From Stropharia rugosoannulata (Eukaryota; Basidiomycota; Agaricomycetes; Agaricales; Strophariaceae), in contig JANCIK010000003.1 of the NCBI GenBank assembly GCA_028532985.1, positions 940,001 to 1,004,000 on the forward strand: a stretch of DNA of 64,000 nucleotides, read 5' to 3'. How positions within the stretch are numbered: position 1 is the first letter of the stretch; the number at the start of each line of letters is the position of its first letter. Below are positions 45,994 through 55,985 of the stretch, piece by piece. Position numbers and translations under genes: made by a program. A model generated the notes under the pieces. That model saw only the letters and a list, made by a program, of their open reading frames with translations, was not told the DNA's origin and made no database searches.

Positions 45994-47204
45994 ATGGCGA
46001 CTCTCTCCAACTCTCCAATAACCCAGGTGTCGCAGGTCGGCCCGACGCACACAAATCTACAGCCTCAGCTGTTGACGAGGCTCTTTCTGGACCTCCGCGG
46101 CAGGCGCTTTGAGGTGGACCGCGAGACCATAATGAACCTCCCTGAATCCGTGCTCCTCTGCTTGTTCCCCAATGGTCTGGTACTAAGTCGGCAGAGCGTG
46201 GCTCTCTCTGATGGAGGCGGCGACGATGACGAAGAGGAGGTGTATGGCGTTGATGTGCGTGCCACATATGCCCCCGTATGCTGGGCAGCAGACTGACACG
46301 CAGACCGGCTAGTTCGATCCTGACTGTTTCCAATTTGTACTCACCTTTTTCCGAAATGCTTCGGACAACTTCTATGGCACGAGCACGACGCCTGGCCTGT
46401 TCGGCGCCCAGCAGCACCTGTTTGAGTCACCAACCTCTGAATTTGGGCCCACGGGTTCGCAAAACCCGCTGCTGTCAAAGCAGGCCATCATCGTTCTGCG
46501 GGAGGAACTGGAATACTTTTCAATCCCTCCGAAAAGTGCACAGGCTTCTACTGATCAGAACGGTATTGCCAATGATATTATGTTGGATGTCAAACGGCGG
46601 TCGGGTGACTATCTTATGAGCAAGCGCAGTATCTTCACTGCACTGCAGCGAAACGTGAACAAAGAAAATAATGTCGCCGAACAACACTTGATTGACATGC
46701 TGTGTATGAGGTTGGTTCTGCTCGTGCTTCGGCCTCTGATGACTGTGTAGAACGTGCACAATGCTGATGTGGTCTTCTTATAGCGGCTTCGACCGTGACG
46801 ACGAATGGGGTTTCAGGGCGCTTGAGCCGTCGCGTTGTTGCATATCATCGATCGCACTCGTGCTGTTGAAGACGGGCATCGTGCATCATACCACGGGCGA
46901 CAAAGGGGTGGAGGTTGATGCCGTGCAGATGTCAACTGCCCAAAAGCTGCTACTGTTCTGGAGGAAACCCGCAGTAAGATTTGATCCAGTGATACGCCGT
47001 GGTCTATGTTAATTTTGCTTCGTGTAGCGCAAGTGCTGGTGGGATGGCCTTGACGTGGAGATACCGGCCTCGGGCGACAAACAAGCATTAACTGTCAAAT
47101 TGTGGGCACGACGCGTCTGGACGCTAGAACTGAGTCTTGTAAGTGGCAAGATCGACTAAATGCCAGGGCGCGGGGCTCTTTGCTAACTCTACTTTTAGGT
47201 GTAA
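45994..47204 (+). CDS. Whi2-like BTB/POZ-domain stress and growth regulator
   Basis: Exons 45994-46254, 46313-46710, 46784-46973, 47028-47138 and 47199-47204 encode 321 aa. If the last intron is retained the protein ends at 47159 with a slightly longer tail. A BTB/POZ-like fold is visible: LFLDLRGRRFEVDRETIMNL, PNGLVL, an acidic loop, then FDPDCFQFVLTFFRNA. The middle (EELEYFSIPP) and the end (KLWARRVWTLELSLV) match the fungal Whi2 family as I know it. Whi2 partners the phosphatases Psr1/Psr2 in general stress response and TORC1 restraint in yeast. The phosphatase partner is not in this window. Confidence 0.82.
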
Positions 47205-47851
47205 CGCATTGGCACTACAGGACACCGTTTCACTCTACAAGTATCTACGACTGCATACCTTTCCCTTGATACCCACTATACTTTCGGATTTCTATCTGCT
47301 TTATCGGATTATAGTATTTAGCTTTCACATTTCAATTCAAGCTTTGAAATGATTTTAAGTCGCCGCTATTTGCATTCTCCCCGTTATCGCATAAGTAGAT
47401 TTGTATAAATGGGCGCTCCCTCCGCCCCTGAACCCCATGTAGGCGGATGCTCTGATTTACTGCTGTGTAGAAAGAAGATATTTTATGCTATAAAAAGTCG
47501 GCGACAGATGGAGACAACGTGTCGTTAACATGAGGCGAAAAACTAAAACTACCACAAAGCTTACGGGGACTTGAGCGCTTTATTTTGAATTGCACAGGAA
47601 GGGGAATAGTTGGAGAGCCAGTGAGATCCATCTCGGCTCTTAACTGGGAGCGATGATATTTTGATGGGTGACAGAATCCCAAGGACAACAAAGCCACAAG
47701 CCACCTTGATCTCCTATATTTACTACTACGTCTCCCTCCATTCCCTCACTTCTCCTCTCCTATCGATTGTGTTAGATACCCAACCGCCCTCTGTACTTCC
47801 CATTCCTCCTTCCTCTTCTCCCCTACTCTACGCCCCCGCCGTTGCAAGCTT
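47205..47851. other. Intergenic region
   Basis: 647 bp without a supported gene. A TATAAAAA word at about 47490 and a CT-rich leader before 47852 could belong to the promoter of the next gene. Confidence 0.45.
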
Positions 47852-50336
47852 ATGTCGCAAACGGCCTCCTACCACCCATCACCATACAGCTCTCCGCGAG
47901 AGCGGCAGCGCAAGATAGATGATGTTGACGATGACAAGCAGTCAACTCTCAGCCACTCATCTGGCGTGCCCCGCGCGGTCCAGCCTGGCAAGGAAGCTCT
48001 CCGACTCGTTGCGGGCAACAGAGTCCGGCATGCGTGCTGCGCGCCCGAGTATCTCGAAGAAATTGGGTCCAAGGGCTGTATACCAGACAACCTGAGACGG
48101 GCTACATCGAAGAAGTTCAAGATCATCTCGGGCACTGAAGCAAAATCGTACTTTAAGAACTATTTTATGTGCGCATATACCCTTGCCCCACACCCCGCGC
48201 GGCGATCGCTGACCCCACCTTCCTCTCATTTCGCTACAGTAAACACACCAAGAAAGAATTACAACCTTCACGAACCATTGACGAACCGATTACGAATTAC
48301 GATCCGCCTGAACCCATCGTCTTCGGCGTGACTGCCTGGGACGGGGGGCGCAAGTGCGTCGACTACTATATGACTTGGCGCGCACACCCGGTGAGTTGCC
48401 CCCGCCCGTTTCTGATCTCAGACCAACTGGTTGCTTATGATATCTAACACGAATAGCGAGCGCATCAGTCGCCAGGTACGCAGATCTCGTTACTCGTTTC
48501 GTTCATGCTCTAATTTTGATTTGTAGACATCGAGCAGAAGATTGATCGCTTCGACACGGACTTCCGGCGCCTTGCAAGGGTGCTCGACAGGGAGTACAAA
48601 CGCGTCGCGTACGCCCTTCCATCTTCCCTGTGGGGTCGTACCCGCGCTGAACTGAGTGATATATCACTTGTTTTAGGGCCATGAAAGCTTCATCTCAGTC
48701 ACGCAGCTCTTCCCCGACTCGCAGGTCCTCCAATAACAACTCTCGTTCTCGCAAGATGCCACCTGGCATTACGGTATCTTCTCATGGAGAACCTGCGGAC
48801 AAGCCAGGTGCGTTCCTCAAAATCATGTGCTGTGCAGTACGTCAACTCATTGATATACCCCAGAGGTCACAATCAACCCTTCATTACCCGACCCTCCACC
48901 GTCAGATACACTCTCATTCATACTATCTTCCTCCTGCCTAACTTGTTTCATAGGTCTGCTGCGGACAGTGTAATGTCGCTGCCTCTGTTGAATTTGGTTC
49001 GAGGAGTTCCATTCAGTCACCGGGGTAAGTGTTCCGTGTTCCCATGACATACTTGCCATTTATCTTGTGTTTCGGAACAGTACCCCTCCGAGTAACGAAC
49101 CCAGATAGGTTATCAATGTAAGGCGATTTGTCTTTTTCTCGATTTCGTTGCTCACGCAGGATATTACAGGGTGTCTGATATCAGTGAGCGCGCTTTGCTG
49201 GTTATTTAGAATGGATTTTTAATCCGATACAAAGGCATCGTACCAGGGAAAACATCGGAAGACGCCACAACTGCTAAGCCTGGCGGTAAGGTCAACCAGG
49301 AGGCACCTAATAATAAGCTCAGCGTGCCGGGCCTTTCTAAGTACGTGGACCTCCATGCGCGATATGTTTTTCTTGTGGCTGAACGTGTCTTCTCAGATCG
49401 AAGCACAGCAGCAGCAATGACAGCGTGAAGAGATCTTCTGCAAGCATGCTTTCGTCCGATACCAAGTCGAGCAAGTCGTCCAAGTCCAGCGGGTCAAGTT
49501 CCGGGTCCGAAAATCATCCATCTCACGAGAATGAAGGAAGCGGAGAGCGCGCGCCACGCCGCCGACGGACTGACCCGTCAAAGGATGAGGAGCCGATTGA
49601 GTTCATGATATATTTGTTGGGAGATAAGCTGGACATCGACCTCCACTCTTGGCATGGGTATGTGTTTTATCAAAAATGTACGTTAATTCAGCTAACCTGA
49701 AGTCGCATCTTCAGTCTGGATAGGCAGGCCTCTATTCGTAGCATCCCTGCCGAGCGTCATTCCCCGTGGATTGGGCCCTTGGCGTCACAGGATACGACAG
49801 TGATCCACACTCCACAGCTGTACATGTATCCGACGCCAACGGTCACACCAGACGATTCAGACTCGGACTCTGACGCGTCCGAGGACGAGTGGGACAGCAA
49901 ACGGCACTGGAAGAATGTGCCCGTTGTCCCGATGAAGCCTCTCATGGAGGCGATGGGACTCATCCCGCCGAGCCATCACCACGCAGGGCCGACGCCAGTG
50001 ATCCCGGGCGGGCTGGCGCACTTCCAGGCGGTCCGTAGTGCGGGCGGCGGCGGCGGCGGTTCGCCATCGCCGCCTGTCGGGAGCCCGTATATTTACCCGA
50101 GCCCGAGGATGGAGGCGGCGTCGCCGCTGCTGGCGCCGTCTGTTCATGGGTCGGTGCACGGGTCGGCGTCGCCGTACGTGCCGGCGTGGATCCCGCCTGT
50201 GCAGCGGGCGGGGAGTGCAGGGTCGCATGCATCGCGCCCTGCGTCGAGGGCGGCCTTTGTGTCGTCGGCGGCGGGGTCCCCTTACGGGAGCCCGTACGCC
50301 AGTCCGTACGTGCAGTCCCATGCGGGACCGTTCTAG
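47852..50336 (+). CDS. Unrecognised protein with disordered C-terminus
   Basis: The first exons are clear: 47852-48168, 48240-48390, 48457-48475 (19 nt), 48527-48608 and 48677-48807. They encode an N-terminal region with a VTAWDGGRKCVDYYMTWRAH segment and a Ser/Arg-rich stretch. The last exons are also clear: one covering about 49397-49657 (Ser/Lys-rich, then EEPIEFMIYLLGDKLDIDLHSWHG) and one from about 49715 to the stop at 50336 (acidic Ser run, then Gly/Pro/Ser/Tyr-rich with GSPYGSPYASPY). The exons between 48865 and 49390 are not resolved; several frames alternate and include a CCGQC motif. I recognise no family, and an RNA- or chromatin-associated role would be speculation. Confidence 0.55.
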
Positions 50337-50930
50337 GCGGATGTATATTGTGTTTTATTATGCGTTTTTTTTTTATTTTTCGTTGCTTTTGCTTTGTATG
50401 CTTTTTTCCATATTTCCTTTTACATGTTGTTCTGGAAACGTCAACTGATGAACGATTTTCTGTAATACCGTCTGTCCCGCTTGCGGGGCTGACGCGGAAC
50501 AAACGCATTCGCATGTTGTTTGTCTACTACTTCCATACATACTGTCTTTCGCTGCTGGCTAACACTAACTTATTCGCTGTCTGTTGTCGCCGTTGTAGGT
50601 GTACTCACTCCTTTGTTCCTGTACCGCACATTACACACATACATACTTCTCTCATTTGCATGGTATTCATACGTACATTACTCACTGCTAGTGCTTTGGA
50701 CGCTCTACCTTAGTGTATATCAGATATCTGCCACAACAAACCAATAAAATCATATGCTCAGGGTGATACCTGTTATCTGCGAGGTCGATCAGATGTGATG
50801 AGAAAAGATGCATAGGGGATTCGATTTGATATATACACAAAGATTGACACTTTGAAGCAAGAACAATCCATATATACTGTACAAGAAGAGAGTAGGATGG
50901 AAAGGGATATAAGAGTACAAATAAAAAGGA
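50337..50930. other. Intergenic region between convergent genes
   Basis: 594 bp, T-rich after the plus-strand stop (for example 50366-50376). No supported gene; the open frames here are short or artefactual. Confidence 0.5.
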
Positions 50931-51768
50931 CTAGACGAGGGCCTCGCCGACAGTGAAGTGGACATGGTCGCCCTCGCCGAGGGTGAGGCGGACGGGGAGA
51001 CGGGGGTCGATGCGGACGGGTGCGCTGGAGCCGACGTAGAAGTCGCCGCGGGAGAAGTTGCGGGTGATAGCAGCGGCCTCTTCCTCTGTGAGATTGCGGG
51101 GGCGCTTGGCGGGGCGGAAGGTGGAGGTGGATGCGCCTGTGAAGGAGCCGTTGTAGTCGTAGTACTGCTGGTGCTGGAGGGTGGGTGTGCCGAGGGAAGC
51201 GTACATGGGAGGCGGGGCGAACTGGACGGCGGCCTGGGGCACTACGGGGGGTGAGCTGGCTGAGGCAAGGGATGGAAGGGACTGACCTGGGCCACCGGGG
51301 GCCTGCTGCTGCTGCTGCTGGACAGTGGCGGACTGGTCCTGGGCATCGGGGTCGGGGTAGGTGCACGAGTTGACGAGGCCGCGCTTGATGCAGCTCTGGG
51401 GGAGGGTGAGCAGGGCGGGCGGGGGGAGGGTGCGCACGGACCTGGCAGGGAAGGACCTCGCTGCAGCGCGTCTTGCCGGCGTGGCAGGCGATGCAGGCGC
51501 GGCGCACGGACGGCGCTTTGGCTGGCGGGGCGGGGCGGGGCGGGGCGGGGAGGGAGGGGGTCAGGGGCCGGCCGGGGGAGAGGACGGGGGACGTACGTTT
51601 GCGGGCGCTCTCCGGGGTCTGGACCTGCTGGCCGGGGCCCTGCTGCTGTGGGGGCTGGAGGGCGGCGTCCTGGGCCTGCTGTGCGAGCTGCTGTGCGAGC
51701 TGAGCGGCTTCGAGCGTCTGCTGGCTCTGCGCATCCTGCGCCGGGGGGTCTGTGGGCATCGCCGACAT
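50931..51768 (-). CDS. Zn2Cys6 binuclear-cluster transcription factor (small)
   Basis: Four minus-strand exons, 51768-51597, 51521-51442, 51395-51287 and 51241-50931, encode 223 aa. After a Gln/Ala/Pro-rich N-terminus, residues of about 68-96 form a fungal Zn2Cys6 cluster: RRACIACHAGKTRC, then SEVLPCQSC, then KRGLVNSCTYPD. The spacing is C-x2-C-x6-C-x5-C-x2-C-x8-C. An intron splits the cluster. A short Q run and a region rich in Pro, Tyr and Gln follow. The C-terminus (AKRPRNLTEEEAAAITRNF, DPRLPVRLTLGEGDHV) is unfamiliar. There is no fungal-specific middle homology domain, so it is much smaller than typical Gal4-like factors. It is divergent from a bHLH gene only 124 bp away. Confidence 0.87.
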
Positions 51769-51892
51769 CGCGGTTGCTACTTACGGGGCCCCGCGGACTC
51801 TCCCGGCCCATACCCTGATCATTACGTCAGCCGGCCTCTGCCTGCCCCGACCCGGACGAGATCTTTGCGTCCCCGTTCTCCCTCCTGCCAGC
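51769..51892. promoter_or_regulatory. 124-bp bidirectional promoter between two transcription-factor genes, with CRE-like site
   Basis: The start codons of the Zn2Cys6 and bHLH genes are only 124 bp apart. The word TTACGTCA at 51822-51829 is, on the other strand, TGACGTAA, an ATF/CREB-type bZIP site. No TATA box is visible, and the region is GC-rich on both sides. The shared core promoter is certain from geometry; bZIP control is inference. Confidence 0.55.
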
Positions 51893-52660
51893 ATGGCGTC
51901 CGAGCCCCTCCAGCCCCCCGTACCCTTTGCAGACTTTGAGTTCGCCTTCGACCCCGCCCTCTCCACCATCTTCCCCAACCCGCCCCCGCTGCCCCCCTCC
52001 GCCGACCTTTTCTCGCCAGACGAGACCACAGACCTCCTCGGCTTCCTCGACAACTTTGGCGATCTCGGCTGGGACTCCCTCGCCGCCCCTGCCTTCGAGC
52101 CCTTCGACCGCCACCCTGCTCAGCACCATCCCCACCCCCACCACGCGCCCTACTCCAACCCCCATCTCCACACCGCCCCCGACCAGTCCACCTCCGCGCG
52201 CTCTCGCGCAGCCCACACCGGTGTCCGCGATCGCAGCACGCCCCCCTCCTCCGCCTCCGCGTCGACAGCCACCCCCACCCCGGGCTCTCACCCCACGCCG
52301 CCATCGGGCAGCGCGGACGCGCAGGCAAACGGCGCGCGCAACAAGCCCCTCCTCTCCACCCCGCAGAAGCGTCTCAACCACATCATGTCCGAGCAGAAGC
52401 GTCGCAACGCCATCCGCGACGGCTACGCCCAGCTCATCGCCCTCATGGCCCCCGCAGGCGCCATCCCCGGCCTCGGCATGCCCACCCGCGGCCGCCCCAA
52501 GGGCAGCGGCAGCAGGGGCAAGGGCGAGAGCAAGGGCAAAAGTGGCGTCCTCTTCCGCGCTGTCGAGTACTGCCGATGGCTCGAGGAGGGTCGCGCCGCC
52601 CTCCGCGACGAGGTCGCCCGCGTCGAAAAAGCCGTCGCCGCCATCGGTCTGCGTGGGTGA
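51893..52660 (+). CDS. Basic helix-loop-helix transcription factor
   Basis: A single-exon frame of 255 aa starting MASEPLQPP. The N-terminal half is acidic and hydrophobic (FADFEFAFDPALSTIF, LLGFLDNFGDLGWDSL), as in activation domains, then His/Pro/Ser-rich. The bHLH spans about residues 160-250. The basic region and helix 1 are RLNHIMSEQKRRNAIRDGYAQLIAL. A long Gly/Lys-rich loop (GRPKGSGSRGKGESKGK) follows, then helix 2, SGVLFRAVEYCRWLEEG, running into a short zipper-like helix. The His and Glu-x-x-Arg-Arg pattern predicts E-box (CANNTG) binding. Ino4- or Max-like fungal regulators are the nearest recognisable relatives. The codon third positions are strongly GC-rich, creating long antisense open frames. 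Confidence 0.88.
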   Translation: MASEPLQPPVPFADFEFAFDPALSTIFPNPPPLPPSADLFSPDETTDLLGFLDNFGDLGWDSLAAPAFEPFDRHPAQHHPHPHHAPYSNPHLHTAPDQSTSARSRAAHTGVRDRSTPPSSASASTATPTPGSHPTPPSGSADAQANGARNKPLLSTPQKRLNHIMSEQKRRNAIRDGYAQLIALMAPAGAIPGLGMPTRGRPKGSGSRGKGESKGKSGVLFRAVEYCRWLEEGRAALRDEVARVEKAVAAIGLRG

Positions 52661-54333
52661 CGCGCCCACCCGGCCGCCGCGCGGTGCCATGTGGGACACC
52701 AGCTTTTCTTGCTCTTCATGACGACTGCACCCGCGACAGGACGCGTCCGCCTATCAGCTGATCCCGATTTCACATGCGTGCTTCTCCACCGCGCGGCCGT
52801 GTGCTGAGCCCTGACCGTAGGTCAGCGAGCATCGCGAGCACATCATAGCATCCATTGCAACGTCATACACATACACTGCGTCGTGCGGTCAGAAGATGGA
52901 CAGAAAGATCCGAGCTTGCCCGTTGTACAACCATACATCCCTGGCCCAGCACCGGAGAAGAGACGAATGAACCCATTGGTGCCATCTGCCAAGCCATTAC
53001 TGATCCCGTTGCTTCCACTCCAGAGGTGTGCTGCTGCCTAGCTAAAGCTGTCGTTTTGCCCGCGTGCAACTGCATATATTGGGTACAATGGCCTTGCCTC
53101 GTGTCTGCTCCGTCGTCCCGGTGTTCGACGAGCCGTGCTGTGTGTTTTATTCCAAGGCAGGAGGATGTGTAATTTATGTACCACTAGACGTTGTATTTTA
53201 TACTTGGTGAATATCTCTGGAGGGTCTGTGTTGGTGGTTGAGGGGATGGTCATCGTCAAAGTACACGTTTTGCAATGGGCACCGTCAAGGCACCGTGTAC
53301 TGCGGCGCGGCACACCGGCTATCACCGAGAGGCTATCACCGAGAGCGAGGAGCTGGACAGAGCCAAATAAGTACGCCCTCGCTTCACTGCTTCGCTCCAT
53401 CATGTCATTCCGGTCCGCCCTCGCGCTAATCTTGTACAACTTGAGCTAGTGTACTATCACTCGAGTCTACTTGAACGTTGGCTCGAGTCATGACATAAAA
53501 TCTGTCTCACGTCGAATTTATCACTCAGGCTCAGATAGCAAACTTGACCCTATCCTACTGTAGTGGTGATATAATCAGTACCACAAGTCAGGTATGTCGA
53601 AGGCCCTTAGATCCTCTGCCCAACATGGCGCGCGTCGGCGTGTCTCCCATTTAGAGCAGATATACATTCAGCAAACTGGCCACTGCGCTCCAGGAACATC
53701 TGGGAGCACTACTTGTCTCTGCCTTCATGTTTGGATATGACCGTGTCCATCCCTAGCAACTCGTGATAACGCGACGTTGTTACATGCGAGTACGATATCC
53801 CAGGCAAGTCCACGATCTCTGCTGCACTGTGAGCTTACGGTTCCTGGCGCGGCGGTCTGCTGCGCACAGAGGAGAATTCGGAAAGAAAGCGCCCAAAAGA
53901 CGCGGAGATGCTTGCTTTCAACGATCTACTTTCCGGGAGAACTGTCGTTTCAGCTGCCCTGGCTCGCACTCACTGCCTGGATTTCTTAATCGAGTTCAAC
54001 CTGGCGCATGTCTTTTGCAGAATATCGCCCTGAGGACTTACCGACACATGGTGAGGGAACTTCTCCGGTAAATTATTATATGTCGCCTATCCCGCAATGA
54101 CGAAGAACTATGATTAAATATGACTTTTGCCCGAGTTGTGTAGATCTATGACATTTACATTTACTAAGGACACTATTGCCAAAATACTGCGCAGGGCAAG
54201 TTATTCACCAATACTTAGCTGGGAAAAGATTATATACAGCCAATATCTATCAAGCGAGAGACGGTGACCCGCGCAGGACCGCGTTGAGATAGCACATATC
54301 AGCGCTACCCGCATCAGCCGGTCCCGAATTCCC
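52661..54333. other. Long intergenic region
   Basis: 1.67 kb without a supported gene. Short open frames only. A 14-bp direct repeat (GGCTATCACCGAGA at about 53316 and 53331) is visible. Confidence 0.5.
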
Positions 54334-55399
54334 ATGTCTCCTACTCCTCTACCACCAACTTCACTCCCTGTGCCCCCGCCCAAACGTCCGACGAAGCCGT
54401 GGCCCATCCCACAATTACACCTGCGCATTGACGACCTTGCTCACGACGGCGCTACTGTGTTCCTCGCTGCAGTGCACCCATATGACGCTCTGCACGCCGC
54501 CGTTCTCGCGTCATTCGAGTGGTTGTACACCCAGGAGACGGTGCCTCGCACGTACGCCTTGTCATGCCTTTCTACTATGACGTCCGCTAAGTTGAACATG
54601 CCCACCGAAGCGTAAAGCACATCCTCCTCGTCCTGCGCTCTATGCCGGGCGTCGCGGTCACCTTCGGCACACAGTCGCACAAGGAGATACATTTCTCGCT
54701 GGAGTACATCAAGGCTACGCGAGCGCGAGCCCAGGAGGAGATATGCGGTGTTCTCGTGCACGAGGTCGTCCACTGCTACCAGCAGAACGGCCACGACGCC
54801 GCGCCCAGTGGCTTGATTGAGGGCGTCGCAGGTGCGTGTTGAGTGCTATTTGCTTCTTTTTTCGGATGCGGGATGTCCATAGACGCAGCTATGGGTGCCG
54901 TTCTTGTACGCAAATGTCCTATGTGGATCGAAGCTGACCTGCACTCCGTACCCCAGACTACGTCCGTCTCCGCGCTGCACTTGCCCCGCCCCACTGGCGA
55001 CGCCGGGCCGGACCGCGCTGGGACGCGGGGTACGACACCACCGCGTACTTCCTCGAGTGGCTAGAGACGCAGTACGGCGAGGGCACAGTGCGCGCGCTGA
55101 ACGAGTGGATGCGCGACCAGAAGTACCGCAAGAGGATGTTCAAGCAGGTGATTGGGGAGAGAGTGGGCGCACTATGGGACATGTACTGCAAATTTGTGGA
55201 GGACTCGGCACCGTCGCTCGCTGAGGCCAGTATTGGAGAACCTGATGAGACTCAGACGAGCGAAATGGAACAAGAGAGCGAGCCCTTGGACGACTGGGTG
55301 GTTCTGGAGGAGGAGCAAGACGGTTTGCGATGTATGTCTTTTATTTTATTTGCCTGCTGTTTACATAGCATACTGATTTTTTTAAAGCTTGAAGCTTAA
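54334..55399 (+). CDS. Basic secretory protein-like metalloprotease, single domain
   Basis: Exons 54334-54551, 54611-54831 and 54957-55399 give 293 aa. After a Pro-rich start the PBSP fold begins: HLRIDDLAHDGATVFLAAV, AVLASFEWLY, RSMPGVAVTFG, SHKEIHFSLEYI. The zinc-protease motif GVLVHEVVHCYQ (HEVVH at 54759-54773) follows, then SGLIEGVADYVRLRAALAPPHW, RWDAGYDTTAYFLEWLE and a closing helical part. Plant basic secretory proteins are pathogen-induced and carry this HExxH. Despite the family name there is no signal peptide here. The last residues (after EEEQDGLRC) are hydrophobic and may be intron read-through. It lies 0.6 kb upstream of a two-domain paralogue. Confidence 0.82.
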
Positions 55400-55985
55400 A
55401 GCTAACTTGACGCTTGATCAACAGTCTGTGTATCATCATTATTTCAACGGATAACACTCTGTTCTGTATTGCAGACCCGACATCAATACCGGGACTATAT
55501 ACCATTTTACTGTATTTCAGGGCGGTTCTGTGGCATCCAGAGATGTGGAAGGTGCTTCGAATGCTATACAAATACAATAACTACATTTAATATCAGGAGA
55601 AAAACTCAAGTGCAAATCCGTTGGTGCACAAAGCAGGGTATTTTTGTAGTATTTGCGAAGTCCAATATTGAGTCCGAAGGAATCCTACAGGAACATGCGT
55701 GGGAACTTGCTTCGGGTTTTGCCGTAGTATTGTAAGTGTCAAACTCAGTTGTTCTTCCTCTTTGCACACCACACTTTCTATTCGACGAACACACTGTGAG
55801 TGTGTCTACACGTATATACACTGAAATAAATGGTTGTATTTTGCGGAGTGAACAACTCTCTATGGCGAACTCTACTTCTGCTACTACACAAGTCGCGAAA
55901 TCACTAAATAGGGGCGTCCGTATTTGTAGGACACTTATATTTACCGTGATCCATCCGATTAACCTCCAGCACGAACGCCCAAAGC
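55400..55985. other. Spacer between basic secretory protein-like genes
   Basis: 586 bp, AT-rich, with no supported gene. An open frame at 55736-56026 has no recognisable product; its end overlaps the true start at 55986. Confidence 0.5.

Noticed and set aside
50186..50713. 175-aa open frame
   Set aside because: Overlaps the end of a real coding frame and runs into T-rich 3' sequence; no recognisable features.
51827..52699. 290-aa antisense open frame
   Set aside because: Shadow of the GC-rich bHLH gene on the other strand; glycine-rich low-complexity product with no domain.
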